A stretch of DNA of 9,547 nt from Oscillospiraceae bacterium (GTDB taxonomy: Bacteria; Bacillota; Clostridia; Oscillospirales; Ruminococcaceae), in the NCBI GenBank assembly GCA_029062865.1, contig JAIDPG010000369.1, positions 1 to 9,547 on the forward strand, read 5' to 3'. Positions 1 to 7,061 of the stretch are shown one piece after another (within the stretch, counting starts at the first letter, position 1; each line of letters starts with the position of its first letter). The notes below the pieces were generated by a model. It worked only from the letters and a program-made list of their open reading frames with translations, did no database searches and was not told the DNA's origin. The position numbers were made by a program, and so were the translations under genes.

Positions 1-2078
1 CTCTTATCGACGACGACAAAACGATCCCGTTCATCGCGCGCTACCGTAAGGAGCAGACGGGCTCGCTGGACGACACCGTGCTGCGCGAGCTTTCCGACAG
101 GCTGACGTATCTGCGCAATCTCGAAAAGCGCAAGGAGGAGATCACCGCGTCGATAACCGAGCAGGAGAAGATGACGGACGAGATCGCCGCGGCGATAGAG
201 AAAGCGATGACGCTCGTCGAGGTGGAGGACATTTACCGCCCGTTCAAGCCGAAAAGAAAAACGCGCGGCTCCGTAGCGCGTGAAAAGGGGCTTGAGCCGC
301 TCGCGGAAATTCTTCTGGAGCAGAAAACGAGCACAATTCCCGAAACGGAAGCCGCGGCTTTCGTAAACGCGGAAAAGGGCGTTGAAACGGCGCAGGACGC
401 GCTTCAAGGCGCAATGGATATTATCGCGGAGGACCTTTCGGACAGCGCCGAGCTCCGCAAAAAGCTTCGCAGGCTTATCTTCCGCAAGGGCACGATTAAG
501 TCAACAGCCGCTGCAGAGGATTCCAACGAGGTCTACAAAAACTATTTCGAGTTCAGCGGCTCGGTCGGGAGACTCGCGGGGCATCAGACCCTGGCGCTCG
601 ACCGCGGCGAAAAGGAGGGTCAGCTTAAGGTTGCCGTTGATTTGCCGGAGGGCGAGGGTGAAAGTATGTGCGTCCGCGAGTTCACCGAGAACAACTCCGA
701 GTGCGGAAAGCTCGTCCGCGCGGCGTGCGAGGACAGCTACAAGCGCCTGATTTTCCCGTCGGTAGAAAGGGAAGTGCGCGCGGAGCTTTCGCAAACTGCT
801 CAAGAGGGCGCGATAAAGGTTTTCGCGTCAAATCTGCGGCAGCTGCTTATGGCACCTCCTGTAAAGAACACCGTGACGCTCGGGCTCGATCCCGGCTACG
901 CGCACGGCTGCAAATGCGCGGTCGTTGACAGCACGGGCAAGGTGCTCGACACGTTTATAATCTACATCACGCGCTCTAAGGGCGAGGCGGAAAAGGCAAA
1001 GCAGGTAGTTTCAAGGGCGATAGAAAAGCACCACGTTTCGACGATCGCGATAGGCAACGGCACGGCATCGCGCGAGACGGAGCAGTTCACGGCGGAGCTT
1101 ATCAAAGCAATCCCGCAAAAGGTTTCGTATATGGTTGTGTCCGAGGCGGGCGCTTCGGTATATTCCGCGTCAAAGCTCGCCGCGGAGGAGTTCCCCGAGT
1201 ATGACGTAAGCCTGCGCTCGGCGGTGTCGATCGCGCGGCGGCTTCAGGACCCGTTGGCGGAGCTTGTCAAAATCGACCCCAAGGCTATCGGAGTGGGGCA
1301 ATATCAGCATGATATGCCAAAGTCGCGCATGGATGAGGCACTCAAGGGCGTTGTCGAGGACTGCGTAAACTCCGTCGGCGTGGATCTCAACACCGCGTCG
1401 TATTCGCTGCTGTCGTATATTTCGGGCATCAACAGCACCGTCGCGAAGAACATCGTCGCTTATCGCGAGGAGAACGGCGCGTTCACCGACAGAAAGCAGC
1501 TTCTGAAAGTAAGCAAGCTCGGCGCGAAAGCGTTTGAGCAGTGCGCGGGATTTCTGAGAGTTCCCGGCGGCAAAAACGCGCTCGACAATACGGGAATTCA
1601 CCCGGAAAGCTACAAAGCCGCGGCGACGCTTCTCGACAAGTGCGGGATAACCTCCGAGGAGCTTGGCAAGGGCGAGATCGTCCGCGCAAAGGTGGAAAAT
1701 GTCGGTCTGAATAAGATCGCCGAGGAAACGGGCGCGGGGCTTCCTACGCTGCGCGATATAGTTAAGGAACTCGAAAAGCCGGGCAGAGACCCGCGCGACG
1801 AGCTCCCACCGCCCCTTATGCGCAGCGGCGACATTATGGAGCTAAAGGACTTAAAGCCCGGTATGGAGCTTATGGGCACGGTGCGCAACATCGTGGATTT
1901 CGGCGCGTTTGTGGACGTTGGCGTTCACGAGGACGGTTTAGTGCACATCTCGCAAATGAGCGAGCGCCGCATAAAGCACCCGCTTGAAGTCCTGAAGGTC
2001 GGCGAGGTCATCAAGGTGTGGGTGCTGGACGTTGACGAAAAGCGCGGGCGCATTTCGCTTACAATGAAGAAAAGGTGA
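1..2078 (+). CDS. tex: Tex family S1 RNA-binding protein (5' end outside the window)
   Basis: Tex-family proteins bind nucleic acid in the cytoplasm and affect transcription and RNA metabolism; their exact role in Clostridia is unsettled. The reading frame is open from base 3 and encodes 691 visible residues. Typical Tex proteins have about 720-770, so roughly 30 N-terminal residues are missing. The first residues contain the conserved TIPFIARYRKEQTG segment. A YqgF/RuvX-like nuclease-fold domain begins near visible residue 290 (GLDPGYAHG) and continues through IAIGNGTASRETE and SEAGASVYSAS. Helix-hairpin-helix segments follow around 450-515 (SGINSTVAKNIVAYREENG). A C-terminal S1 domain spans about 617-691 (GTVRNIVDFGAFVDVG, EDGLVHISQMS). 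The GTG at 78 is internal to this conserved region and is not the start. The stop overlaps the GGTGAGG ribosome binding site of the next gene, which suggests co-transcription. Confidence 0.96.
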   Translation, partial: LIDDDKTIPFIARYRKEQTGSLDDTVLRELSDRLTYLRNLEKRKEEITASITEQEKMTDEIAAAIEKAMTLVEVEDIYRPFKPKRKTRGSVAREKGLEPLAEILLEQKTSTIPETEAAAFVNAEKGVETAQDALQGAMDIIAEDLSDSAELRKKLRRLIFRKGTIKSTAAAEDSNEVYKNYFEFSGSVGRLAGHQTLALDRGEKEGQLKVAVDLPEGEGESMCVREFTENNSECGKLVRAACEDSYKRLIFPSVEREVRAELSQTAQEGAIKVFASNLRQLLMAPPVKNTVTLGLDPGYAHGCKCAVVDSTGKVLDTFIIYITRSKGEAEKAKQVVSRAIEKHHVSTIAIGNGTASRETEQFTAELIKAIPQKVSYMVVSEAGASVYSASKLAAEEFPEYDVSLRSAVSIARRLQDPLAELVKIDPKAIGVGQYQHDMPKSRMDEALKGVVEDCVNSVGVDLNTASYSLLSYISGINSTVAKNIVAYREENGAFTDRKQLLKVSKLGAKAFEQCAGFLRVPGGKNALDNTGIHPESYKAAATLLDKCGITSEELGKGEIVRAKVENVGLNKIAEETGAGLPTLRDIVKELEKPGRDPRDELPPPLMRSGDIMELKDLKPGMELMGTVRNIVDFGAFVDVGVHEDGLVHISQMSERRIKHPLEVLKVGEVIKVWVLDVDEKRGRISLTMKKR

Positions 2079-2092
2079 GGATTTTTTGAATT

Positions 2093-2686
2093 ATGAACGA
2101 TAAAAATCAAAAGGTGCTCAGAGGCGTTGTTATTGCGGTTTTGGCGATCGCGTTCGTCGTATTTGTTATTCTGTATTTGACGGGGCGCGTCGGCGATATT
2201 TCGGGATTTACAAGCGAAACTCCCGAAAGCTCCGTAAGCTCCGCGGCGGTTGTAAACGCGCCGATTGCTTCTCAAAGCGCGGTAGTCTCAACGGAAGCGA
2301 GCACTCAAATCAGCTCCGCGGAGACAAGCGAGCCCGTTTCGGAAATCTCAAGCGTTACAAGCTCTTTAAGCTCGCCGATAGATGTCTCGAGCTCGCCCGA
2401 GCCTGCTATTCAGCAGACCTCCTACAAATTCCGCAACAAAAAGCTCCTTGACCAGCACTATGAAAAGCACGGCAGGGAAATGGGCTTCGCGTCGGCGGAG
2501 GAATACGAAAAAGCCGCCGCGGCGGTGCCGAATCACCCCGACGTGCTCCACAAGATCGAGAAGGAGGACGGCGACGACGTTTATTACGTTGAGGCGACGA
2601 ACGAGTTCGTCATCGTCTCGACGGACGGCTACATCAGAACGTATTTCAACCCCGACCGCGGGATAGATTACTATAACAAGCAATGA
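2093..2686 (+). CDS. Membrane-anchored protein with Ser-rich stalk and C-terminal toxin-like domain of unknown function
   Basis: I do not recognise a characterised protein. The 197-residue product has a basic N-terminus, one hydrophobic helix at about 9-29, a low-complexity Ser/Thr/Val/Glu stalk at about 36-108, and a compact C-terminal domain at 111-197. The positive-inside rule puts the C-terminus outside the cell. The domain has the pattern F-x5-L-x2-HYEKHG-x-EMG-x-SAEEYEKAA, then DDVYYVEATNEFVIV and DGYIRTYFNP. Conserved-looking polar residues are His122, Lys125, His126, Glu129, Asn170, Arg182 and Thr183. From memory this arrangement recalls C-terminal modules of bacterial polymorphic toxins with a barnase/EndoU/RelE-like (BECR) nuclease fold, but that is a pattern resemblance and not a demonstrated match. 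GGTGAGG lies 12 nt before the ATG and overlaps the tex stop. The 3' end is tightly linked to the endoglucanase gene. No signal-peptidase site is evident. It could equally be a cell-envelope protein with a non-catalytic version of the fold. Confidence 0.85.
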   Translation: MNDKNQKVLRGVVIAVLAIAFVVFVILYLTGRVGDISGFTSETPESSVSSAAVVNAPIASQSAVVSTEASTQISSAETSEPVSEISSVTSSLSSPIDVSSSPEPAIQQTSYKFRNKKLLDQHYEKHGREMGFASAEEYEKAAAAVPNHPDVLHKIEKEDGDDVYYVEATNEFVIVSTDGYIRTYFNPDRGIDYYNKQ

Positions 2687-2697
2687 GGAGAGCGCTT

Positions 2698-4560
2698 ATG
2701 AAAAAACAAATCAAAAAATCCGCTGCGGTACTCGCTATATTGCTGTTAATTACGGGCTGCTCGGGCAAATCCGGGACTTCAAATAACGCTTCGTTAAATG
2801 AAGGCGCAAGCTACTCCGAAAGCGGCGTTTCGTCGAACGACGAGGGCGGTAATACGGGCGAGGGAGAAACATCCTCCGATGGGCAGCAGGGAATTACAAG
2901 CGGTTTTTCGGTAAGCTGGAACGCAAACAACAATTGGGAAGACGGCGGCAATAAATGCGGCACGGTGGAGCTTAACGTCACGAACAACACCGGAAAGCCG
3001 CTTTCCTCGTGGACGATAACCTTTCCCGTGCCGGAGGGATTTAGTATCACAAGCGGCTGGAGCGGCGTTTTTTCCGTTGACGGCGGTATGCTTACAATCA
3101 CTAACGCCGAATACAATGGCGAAGTCCCCACGGGTGGAACTATCGGTATCGGCTTTAATTACAGCTCACCAAGCGTTTTTATTCCGCCCGAAAACGTCTC
3201 GATAAACGGTGTTGAGGCAAGCGGCGGCGGGAATTCCGGAAACAATAACAATCAAGGCGGCGGCAATAATCAGAACGGCGGCGACCAAAATCTCTACGAC
3301 CCCGCGCCTACCGACGACGTTTTAGAGCTTCTTGAACGAAGCGACAAGGCAGTCCAGGGCGACGACTGGCTCCACACGGACGGCAATAAAATCCTTGACA
3401 AAAACGGCAAGCAGGTGTGGCTTACGGGCGTGAACTGGTTCGGCTACAACACGGGCACAAACACGTTTGACGGCTTGTGGAACAGCCATATGCGCTCCTC
3501 AATTAAAGGGATCGCAGACCACGGCTTCAATCTGATCCGCGTGCCTATCTCCGCGGAGCTGCTCAACCAATGGTCGCGCGGGGAATACCCGAAGGCTAAC
3601 TACAACAACGCGTATAATCCTGAGCTGAACGATATGAACAGCCTGCAGATCTTCGATTATTTCCTGAAGCTCGCCGAGGAGAACGGTATGAAGGTAATGC
3701 CGGATATTCACTGCGCCGAGACGAACGCGATGGGGCATAACGTGAATTTGTGGTACACCGACAAGGTGAGCGTCGACGATTATTATCACGCTCTCGAATG
3801 GCTCGCGGAGCGTTATAAGGACAACGACACGATAATCGCGATAGATATCAAAAACGAGCCGCACGGCAAGCCCTACGAGGGCAGCGGCGCGGCTATCTGG
3901 AACGACTCCAAGGCTCCCAATAACTGGAAATACACCGCGGAGCAGGCTGCGGCAAAGATCCTCGCAAAAAACCCGAACGTGCTGATAATGGTTGAGGGGA
4001 CGGAGATTTACTCTAAGAAGAAAGGGAACTACAGCTCTACGGACGAGGAGGATTACTACTTCAACTGGTGGGGCGGAAATCTCCGCGGCGTCCGTGACTA
4101 TCCCGTAAACCTCGGCAAGTATCAGAACAAGCTTGTTTACTCCCCGCACGACTACGGCCCGACGGTTTACGAGCAGCCGTGGTTCAAGGGCGAATATAAC
4201 TACAACACGCTCCTGCGCGACTGCTGGCAGGACAACTGGCTTTATATCCAGAAAGAAAACATCGCGCCGCTGCTTATCGGCGAGTGGGGCGGCTTTATGC
4301 GCGAGCCCAACCTAAAGTGGATGACCTGTATGCGTCAGCTCATCGGAGAATATCACCTCAACCATACGTTCTGGTGCTACAATGCGAACTCCGGCGACAC
4401 GGGTGGTTTAGTCCTCGACGATTTCTCGACCTGGGATACGGAAAAGTACAACTTCGTAAAGGAAGTCCTCTGGCAGGAAAACGGCAAGTTCGTCGGGCTT
4501 GATCACGCGATACCTTTGGGGGAGAACGGCATTACGCTTTCCGCTGCTAAGGGCTTATAG
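2698..4560 (+). CDS. Lipoprotein endoglucanase: CBM2-like module plus GH5 (subfamily 1-like) catalytic domain
   Basis: Predicted to hydrolyse internal beta-1,4-glucosidic bonds of cellulose at the cell surface. The 620-residue protein starts with a lipoprotein signal peptide ending in the lipobox LITGC, with Cys21 as lipid anchor. A CBM2-like carbohydrate-binding module spans about 70-163, with candidate binding aromatics Trp80, Trp105 and Trp121 and the terminal pattern NAEYNGEVPTGGTIGIGF. A Gly/Asn/Gln-rich linker spans about 176-198. The GH5 domain covers about 222-600: GVNWFGYNTG, RVP at 281-283, DIH at 336-338, acid/base Glu387 in IKNEPHG, HDY at 484-486, nucleophile Glu529 in LIGEWGG, and Trp559. 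The order and spacing resemble Acidothermus E1, a GH5_1 enzyme, including WWGGNLRG and NSGDTGG. No dockerin or sortase signal is seen, so it appears lipid-tethered rather than cellulosomal. The start at 2698 is chosen because AGGAG at 2686-2690 lies 7 nt upstream and the signal peptide begins there; the ATG at 2683 would put the Shine-Dalgarno inside the gene. Confidence 0.95.
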   Translation: MKKQIKKSAAVLAILLLITGCSGKSGTSNNASLNEGASYSESGVSSNDEGGNTGEGETSSDGQQGITSGFSVSWNANNNWEDGGNKCGTVELNVTNNTGKPLSSWTITFPVPEGFSITSGWSGVFSVDGGMLTITNAEYNGEVPTGGTIGIGFNYSSPSVFIPPENVSINGVEASGGGNSGNNNNQGGGNNQNGGDQNLYDPAPTDDVLELLERSDKAVQGDDWLHTDGNKILDKNGKQVWLTGVNWFGYNTGTNTFDGLWNSHMRSSIKGIADHGFNLIRVPISAELLNQWSRGEYPKANYNNAYNPELNDMNSLQIFDYFLKLAEENGMKVMPDIHCAETNAMGHNVNLWYTDKVSVDDYYHALEWLAERYKDNDTIIAIDIKNEPHGKPYEGSGAAIWNDSKAPNNWKYTAEQAAAKILAKNPNVLIMVEGTEIYSKKKGNYSSTDEEDYYFNWWGGNLRGVRDYPVNLGKYQNKLVYSPHDYGPTVYEQPWFKGEYNYNTLLRDCWQDNWLYIQKENIAPLLIGEWGGFMREPNLKWMTCMRQLIGEYHLNHTFWCYNANSGDTGGLVLDDFSTWDTEKYNFVKEVLWQENGKFVGLDHAIPLGENGITLSAAKGL

Positions 4561-4588
4561 TTGTTAGTTTTTTACGGAATATAATACA

Positions 4589-4616
4589 AATTCCCCCGTC
4601 GGTTGACGGGGGAATT
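4589..4616. terminator. Bidirectional intrinsic terminator between convergent genes
   Basis: A perfect 12-bp inverted repeat (AATTCCCCCGTC, loop GGTT, GACGGGGGAATT) lies between the endoglucanase stop at 4560 and the glnN stop at 4632. The flank is T-rich on both strands: TTGTATTATATT follows the stem on the - strand and TTCTTGTCTCGTTT on the + strand. It therefore probably ends transcription from both sides, more convincingly for glnN. Confidence 0.85.
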
Positions 4617-4631
4617 CTTGTCTCGTTTGCC

Positions 4632-6755
4632 TTAAACGTTAAACAGCAGCTCATCATAAGTCGGATACGGCCAATAAGTCTCGCCGACTATCGTTTCAAG
4701 CTCGTCGGCAATCGCTCTCAGCGACTGCATTTCGGAGAACACCTCGTCGTGATAGCAGCGCGCCTGCTGCTCCGCGTCCGTTATGGACTGCGCCTTTACA
4801 ATGCTGTCCGAAAGCGTGTACGCCTTGTCGCTGAGCGCTTTGGTGAGGTCGTTCACCTTTGCCGCGATGCCGAGCTCTACCGTAGGCTCAATGCCGATAG
4901 CTTTCTTGGAAGCTGCGATGTCCGCAACGTCCTTCGCGAACTTCATAACCGCGGGGAGAATCTCCGTTTTCGCCATATCCGCCGCGGTAAGCGCCTCGAT
5001 GTTGATCACCTTGGAGTAATTCTCAAGCAATATCTCCTGGCGCGCGTGGAGCTCAACCTCGCTGTAAACGCCGAACTTCTTGAACAGCGCAACGTTCTTC
5101 TCGGCGGTGAGGCAGGGGATAGCGTCAACGGTTGATTTCAGGTTCAGAAGTCCACGCTTTTCTGCTTCAACAGGCCATTCTTCGCCGTAGCCGTTGCCGT
5201 TGAAGATAACGCGCTTGTGCTCCTTGATCGTCTTTACAAGCAGATCGTGCAGCGTCTCGTTGAACTTATCCTCCGAAACGCCCTCAAGCACGCTCGCGAA
5301 TTCGGTAAGTGAATTTGCGACGATCGTATTGAGTATCGTGTTCGGACCCGCGATATTAAGCGCCGAGCCCACCATTCTGAACTCGAACTTGTTGCCCGTA
5401 AACGCGAACGGCGACGTTCTGTTTCTGTCCGTGCTGTCCTTCGGGAATTCGGGGAGGGAGGAAACACCGACGTTGAACATCTGCTTGCCCGCACCCGTGT
5501 ACTCCTTGCCCTCGACAAGCGCGTCAACAACCGCCTGAAGCTCCTCGCCGAGGAATATAGATATGATAGCGGGAGGCGCTTCGTTCGCGCCGAGACGGTG
5601 GTCGTTTCCGGGAGAAGCAACCGACAGGCGAAGCAGGTCGGAATACTCGTCAACTGCCTTTATGATCGCCGCAAGGAACGTTAAAAACTGCGCGTTCTGC
5701 ATCGGCGAGCGCCCGGGGTCAAGCAGGTTCTGCCCGTCGTCGGTCGAAAGGCTCCAGTTGTCGTGCTTGCCCGAGCCGTTGATCCCCGCGAAGGGCTTCT
5801 CGTGGAGCAGGCAAACGAGATCGTGGTCAAGTGCGAGCTTCTTCATAAGCTCCATAGTAAGCTGGTTCTGGTCGGTAGCGAGGTTCGCGGGCGCAAAGAT
5901 CGGCGCGTTCTCGTGCTGAGACGGAGCGACCTCGTTGTGCTTGGTCTTTGACGTAATGCCAAGCCGCCACATATGCTCGTCGAGATCCTTCATATAAGAA
6001 GCGACGCGGTCCTTGATCGTGCCGAAGTAGTGGTCCTCAAGCTCCTGACCTTTGGGCGCGGGCGCGCCGAACAGCGTTCTGCCCGTGAAGATCAGATCCT
6101 TGCGCTGATTGTATGTATCCTTATTTACGAGGAAGTACTCCTGCTCCGCGCCGACGGTAGCAACAACGCGTTTTGTCGTTGTGTCGCCGAAAAGACGCAG
6201 GATCTTTATCGCCGCGTCGGAAACAACGTCCATAGAGCGCAGCAGGGGAGTTTTCTTGTCGAGCGCCTCGCCCGAGTACGAATAGAACGCCGTCGGAATG
6301 TACAGCGAGCCGCCCTTTACAAACGCGTAAGACGTAGGATCCCAAGCGGTGTAGCCTCTCGCCTCAAACGTCGCTCTGATGCCGCCCGACGGGAAGCTCG
6401 AAGCATCGGGCTCGCCCTTTACGAGCTCCTTGCCCGAAAACTCCATAATAACCGTGCCGTCGCCCATCGGAGAGATGAAGCTGTCGTGCTTCTCCGCGGT
6501 AATTCCCGTCATCGGCTGGAACCAGTGCGTGTAGTGCGTCGCGCCCTTCTCAATAGCCCAGTCCTTCATCGCCGAAGCCACCACGTCCGCGATGGAAACG
6601 TCAAGCTCCTTGCCCTCTGCGATAGTCTTTTTCAGCGTTTTAAACACGTTCTTCGGCAGCCGCTGCTTCATCGTTTCCTCGTTGAAAACGTCCACGCCGA
6701 ACTGTTCCACAACGTTAAAGCTGTCCTTTTTCTCTAATGTTGCCGTAAATTCCAT
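4632..6755 (-). CDS. glnN: Glutamine synthetase type III (GlnN)
   Basis: Catalyses ATP-dependent formation of glutamine from glutamate and ammonium in the cytoplasm. The product has 707 residues, matching the long GSIII class (about 700) rather than GlnA (about 450). Visible landmarks are THWFQPMTG at 75-83, FPSGGIRATFEARGYTAWDP at 121-140, the metal/ATP-site stretch GAEQEYFLV at 202-210, HNEVAPSQHE at 273-282, and GINGSGKHDNWS at 324-335. The rest continues intact to the C-terminus. The start at 6755 is preferred because GGAGG lies 8 nt upstream. An in-frame ATG at 6770 overlaps that Shine-Dalgarno, and the next in-frame ATG at 6821 lies in the leader hairpin with no ribosome binding site. 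The gene has its own promoter (6851-6879) and a terminator-like leader hairpin (6786-6839), pointing to regulation, plausibly by nitrogen status. It converges on the endoglucanase gene. No PII gene, ammonium transporter or regulator is visible next to it. Confidence 0.97.
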   Translation of the reverse strand: MEFTATLEKKDSFNVVEQFGVDVFNEETMKQRLPKNVFKTLKKTIAEGKELDVSIADVVASAMKDWAIEKGATHYTHWFQPMTGITAEKHDSFISPMGDGTVIMEFSGKELVKGEPDASSFPSGGIRATFEARGYTAWDPTSYAFVKGGSLYIPTAFYSYSGEALDKKTPLLRSMDVVSDAAIKILRLFGDTTTKRVVATVGAEQEYFLVNKDTYNQRKDLIFTGRTLFGAPAPKGQELEDHYFGTIKDRVASYMKDLDEHMWRLGITSKTKHNEVAPSQHENAPIFAPANLATDQNQLTMELMKKLALDHDLVCLLHEKPFAGINGSGKHDNWSLSTDDGQNLLDPGRSPMQNAQFLTFLAAIIKAVDEYSDLLRLSVASPGNDHRLGANEAPPAIISIFLGEELQAVVDALVEGKEYTGAGKQMFNVGVSSLPEFPKDSTDRNRTSPFAFTGNKFEFRMVGSALNIAGPNTILNTIVANSLTEFASVLEGVSEDKFNETLHDLLVKTIKEHKRVIFNGNGYGEEWPVEAEKRGLLNLKSTVDAIPCLTAEKNVALFKKFGVYSEVELHARQEILLENYSKVINIEALTAADMAKTEILPAVMKFAKDVADIAASKKAIGIEPTVELGIAAKVNDLTKALSDKAYTLSDSIVKAQSITDAEQQARCYHDEVFSEMQSLRAIADELETIVGETYWPYPTYDELLFNV

Positions 6756-6785
6756 TGTTCTGTCCTCCATAGAGTTTTTTCTGAT

Positions 6786-6839
6786 AAAACAAAAAACGAC
6801 GTTTTGGTATAGCTCACCCATACCGAAACGCCGTTGTTT
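6786..6839 (-). promoter_or_regulatory. Terminator-like hairpin in the glnN leader (candidate attenuator)
   Basis: On the - strand, 6820-6839 pairs with 6791-6810 around a 9-nt loop (6811-6819). Of 20 positions, 17 are Watson-Crick pairs, one is G-U and two are mismatches (A-C and C-U). The distal arm runs into U6-G-U4 (6796-6786), as in an intrinsic terminator. The structure lies between the predicted transcription start (about 6844) and the glnN ribosome binding site, so every transcript from the local promoter must pass it. No standard riboswitch class is recognised. Alternatively it may stop read-through from upstream or stabilise the 5' end of the mRNA. Confidence 0.6.
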
Positions 6840-6850
6840 CTTACTCTTAT

Positions 6851-6879
6851 ATTATAGTCGATAATTGCCGTTTTGTCTA
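6851..6879 (-). promoter_or_regulatory. Predicted sigma-A promoter for glnN
   Basis: Read on the - strand there is a -35 box TAGACA (6879-6874), a 17-bp spacer, and a consensus -10 box TATAAT (6856-6851). Transcription should start near 6844, about 90 nt before the glnN start codon. The -35 differs from TTGACA at one position. Confidence 0.7.
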
Positions 6880-6935
6880 TTGCTAAAGTTCACAAATTAT
6901 CGCGAATGATCAACGCGGATTACAGCACATCGCAC

Positions 6936-6963
6936 AAAAAAACTCAGCAAAATTGCAATTTTG
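6936..6963 (-). terminator. Weak candidate terminator downstream of the YwqG-family gene
   Basis: A perfect 16-bp palindrome (6948-6963, CAAAATTGCAATTTTG) could fold into a 6-bp, mostly A-T stem with a TGCA loop. On the - strand it is followed by CTGAG and seven Ts (6942-6936). The stem is too AT-rich for a strong terminator. It is the only terminator-like structure in the 300-bp gap between the YwqG-family stop and the glnN start. The rest of that gap holds the glnN promoter and leader, and otherwise nothing I recognise. Confidence 0.25.
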
Positions 6964-7061
6964 GATCAAAAACATTTCATTTTATTGGAGAAAAGCGCCG
7001 GATTTTCAATATTTTTGCAGGAATGCCAGAACGAAAATTCACGCCGGAGTGCCGGAATTTA

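Noticed and set aside
78..80. GTG as start of tex
   Set aside because: The frame is open to the window edge and the residues before it (TIPFIARYRKEQTG) are conserved Tex sequence, so the true start is outside the window.
2315..2420. Repetitive Ser-rich coding stretch as a DNA repeat array
   Set aside because: It is low-complexity stalk coding sequence with no regular unit length; no direct repeats or spacers of CRISPR type exist here or elsewhere in the window.
3499..4149. 216-codon open frame on the - strand inside the endoglucanase gene
   Set aside because: It is antisense to the GH5 catalytic domain, lacks a ribosome binding site and shows no family features.
5973..6737. Long open frame (254 codons) on the + strand opposite glnN
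   Set aside because: Its Arg/Val/Leu-rich product has no recognisable motif and lies wholly antisense to the clearly coding glnN; it is a GC-codon shadow.
6756..6821. N-terminal extension of glnN, or a leader peptide, starting at 6821
   Set aside because: The ATG lies in the leader hairpin with no Shine-Dalgarno, and the extension is not GSIII-like; the ATG at 6755 has an ideal GGAGG.
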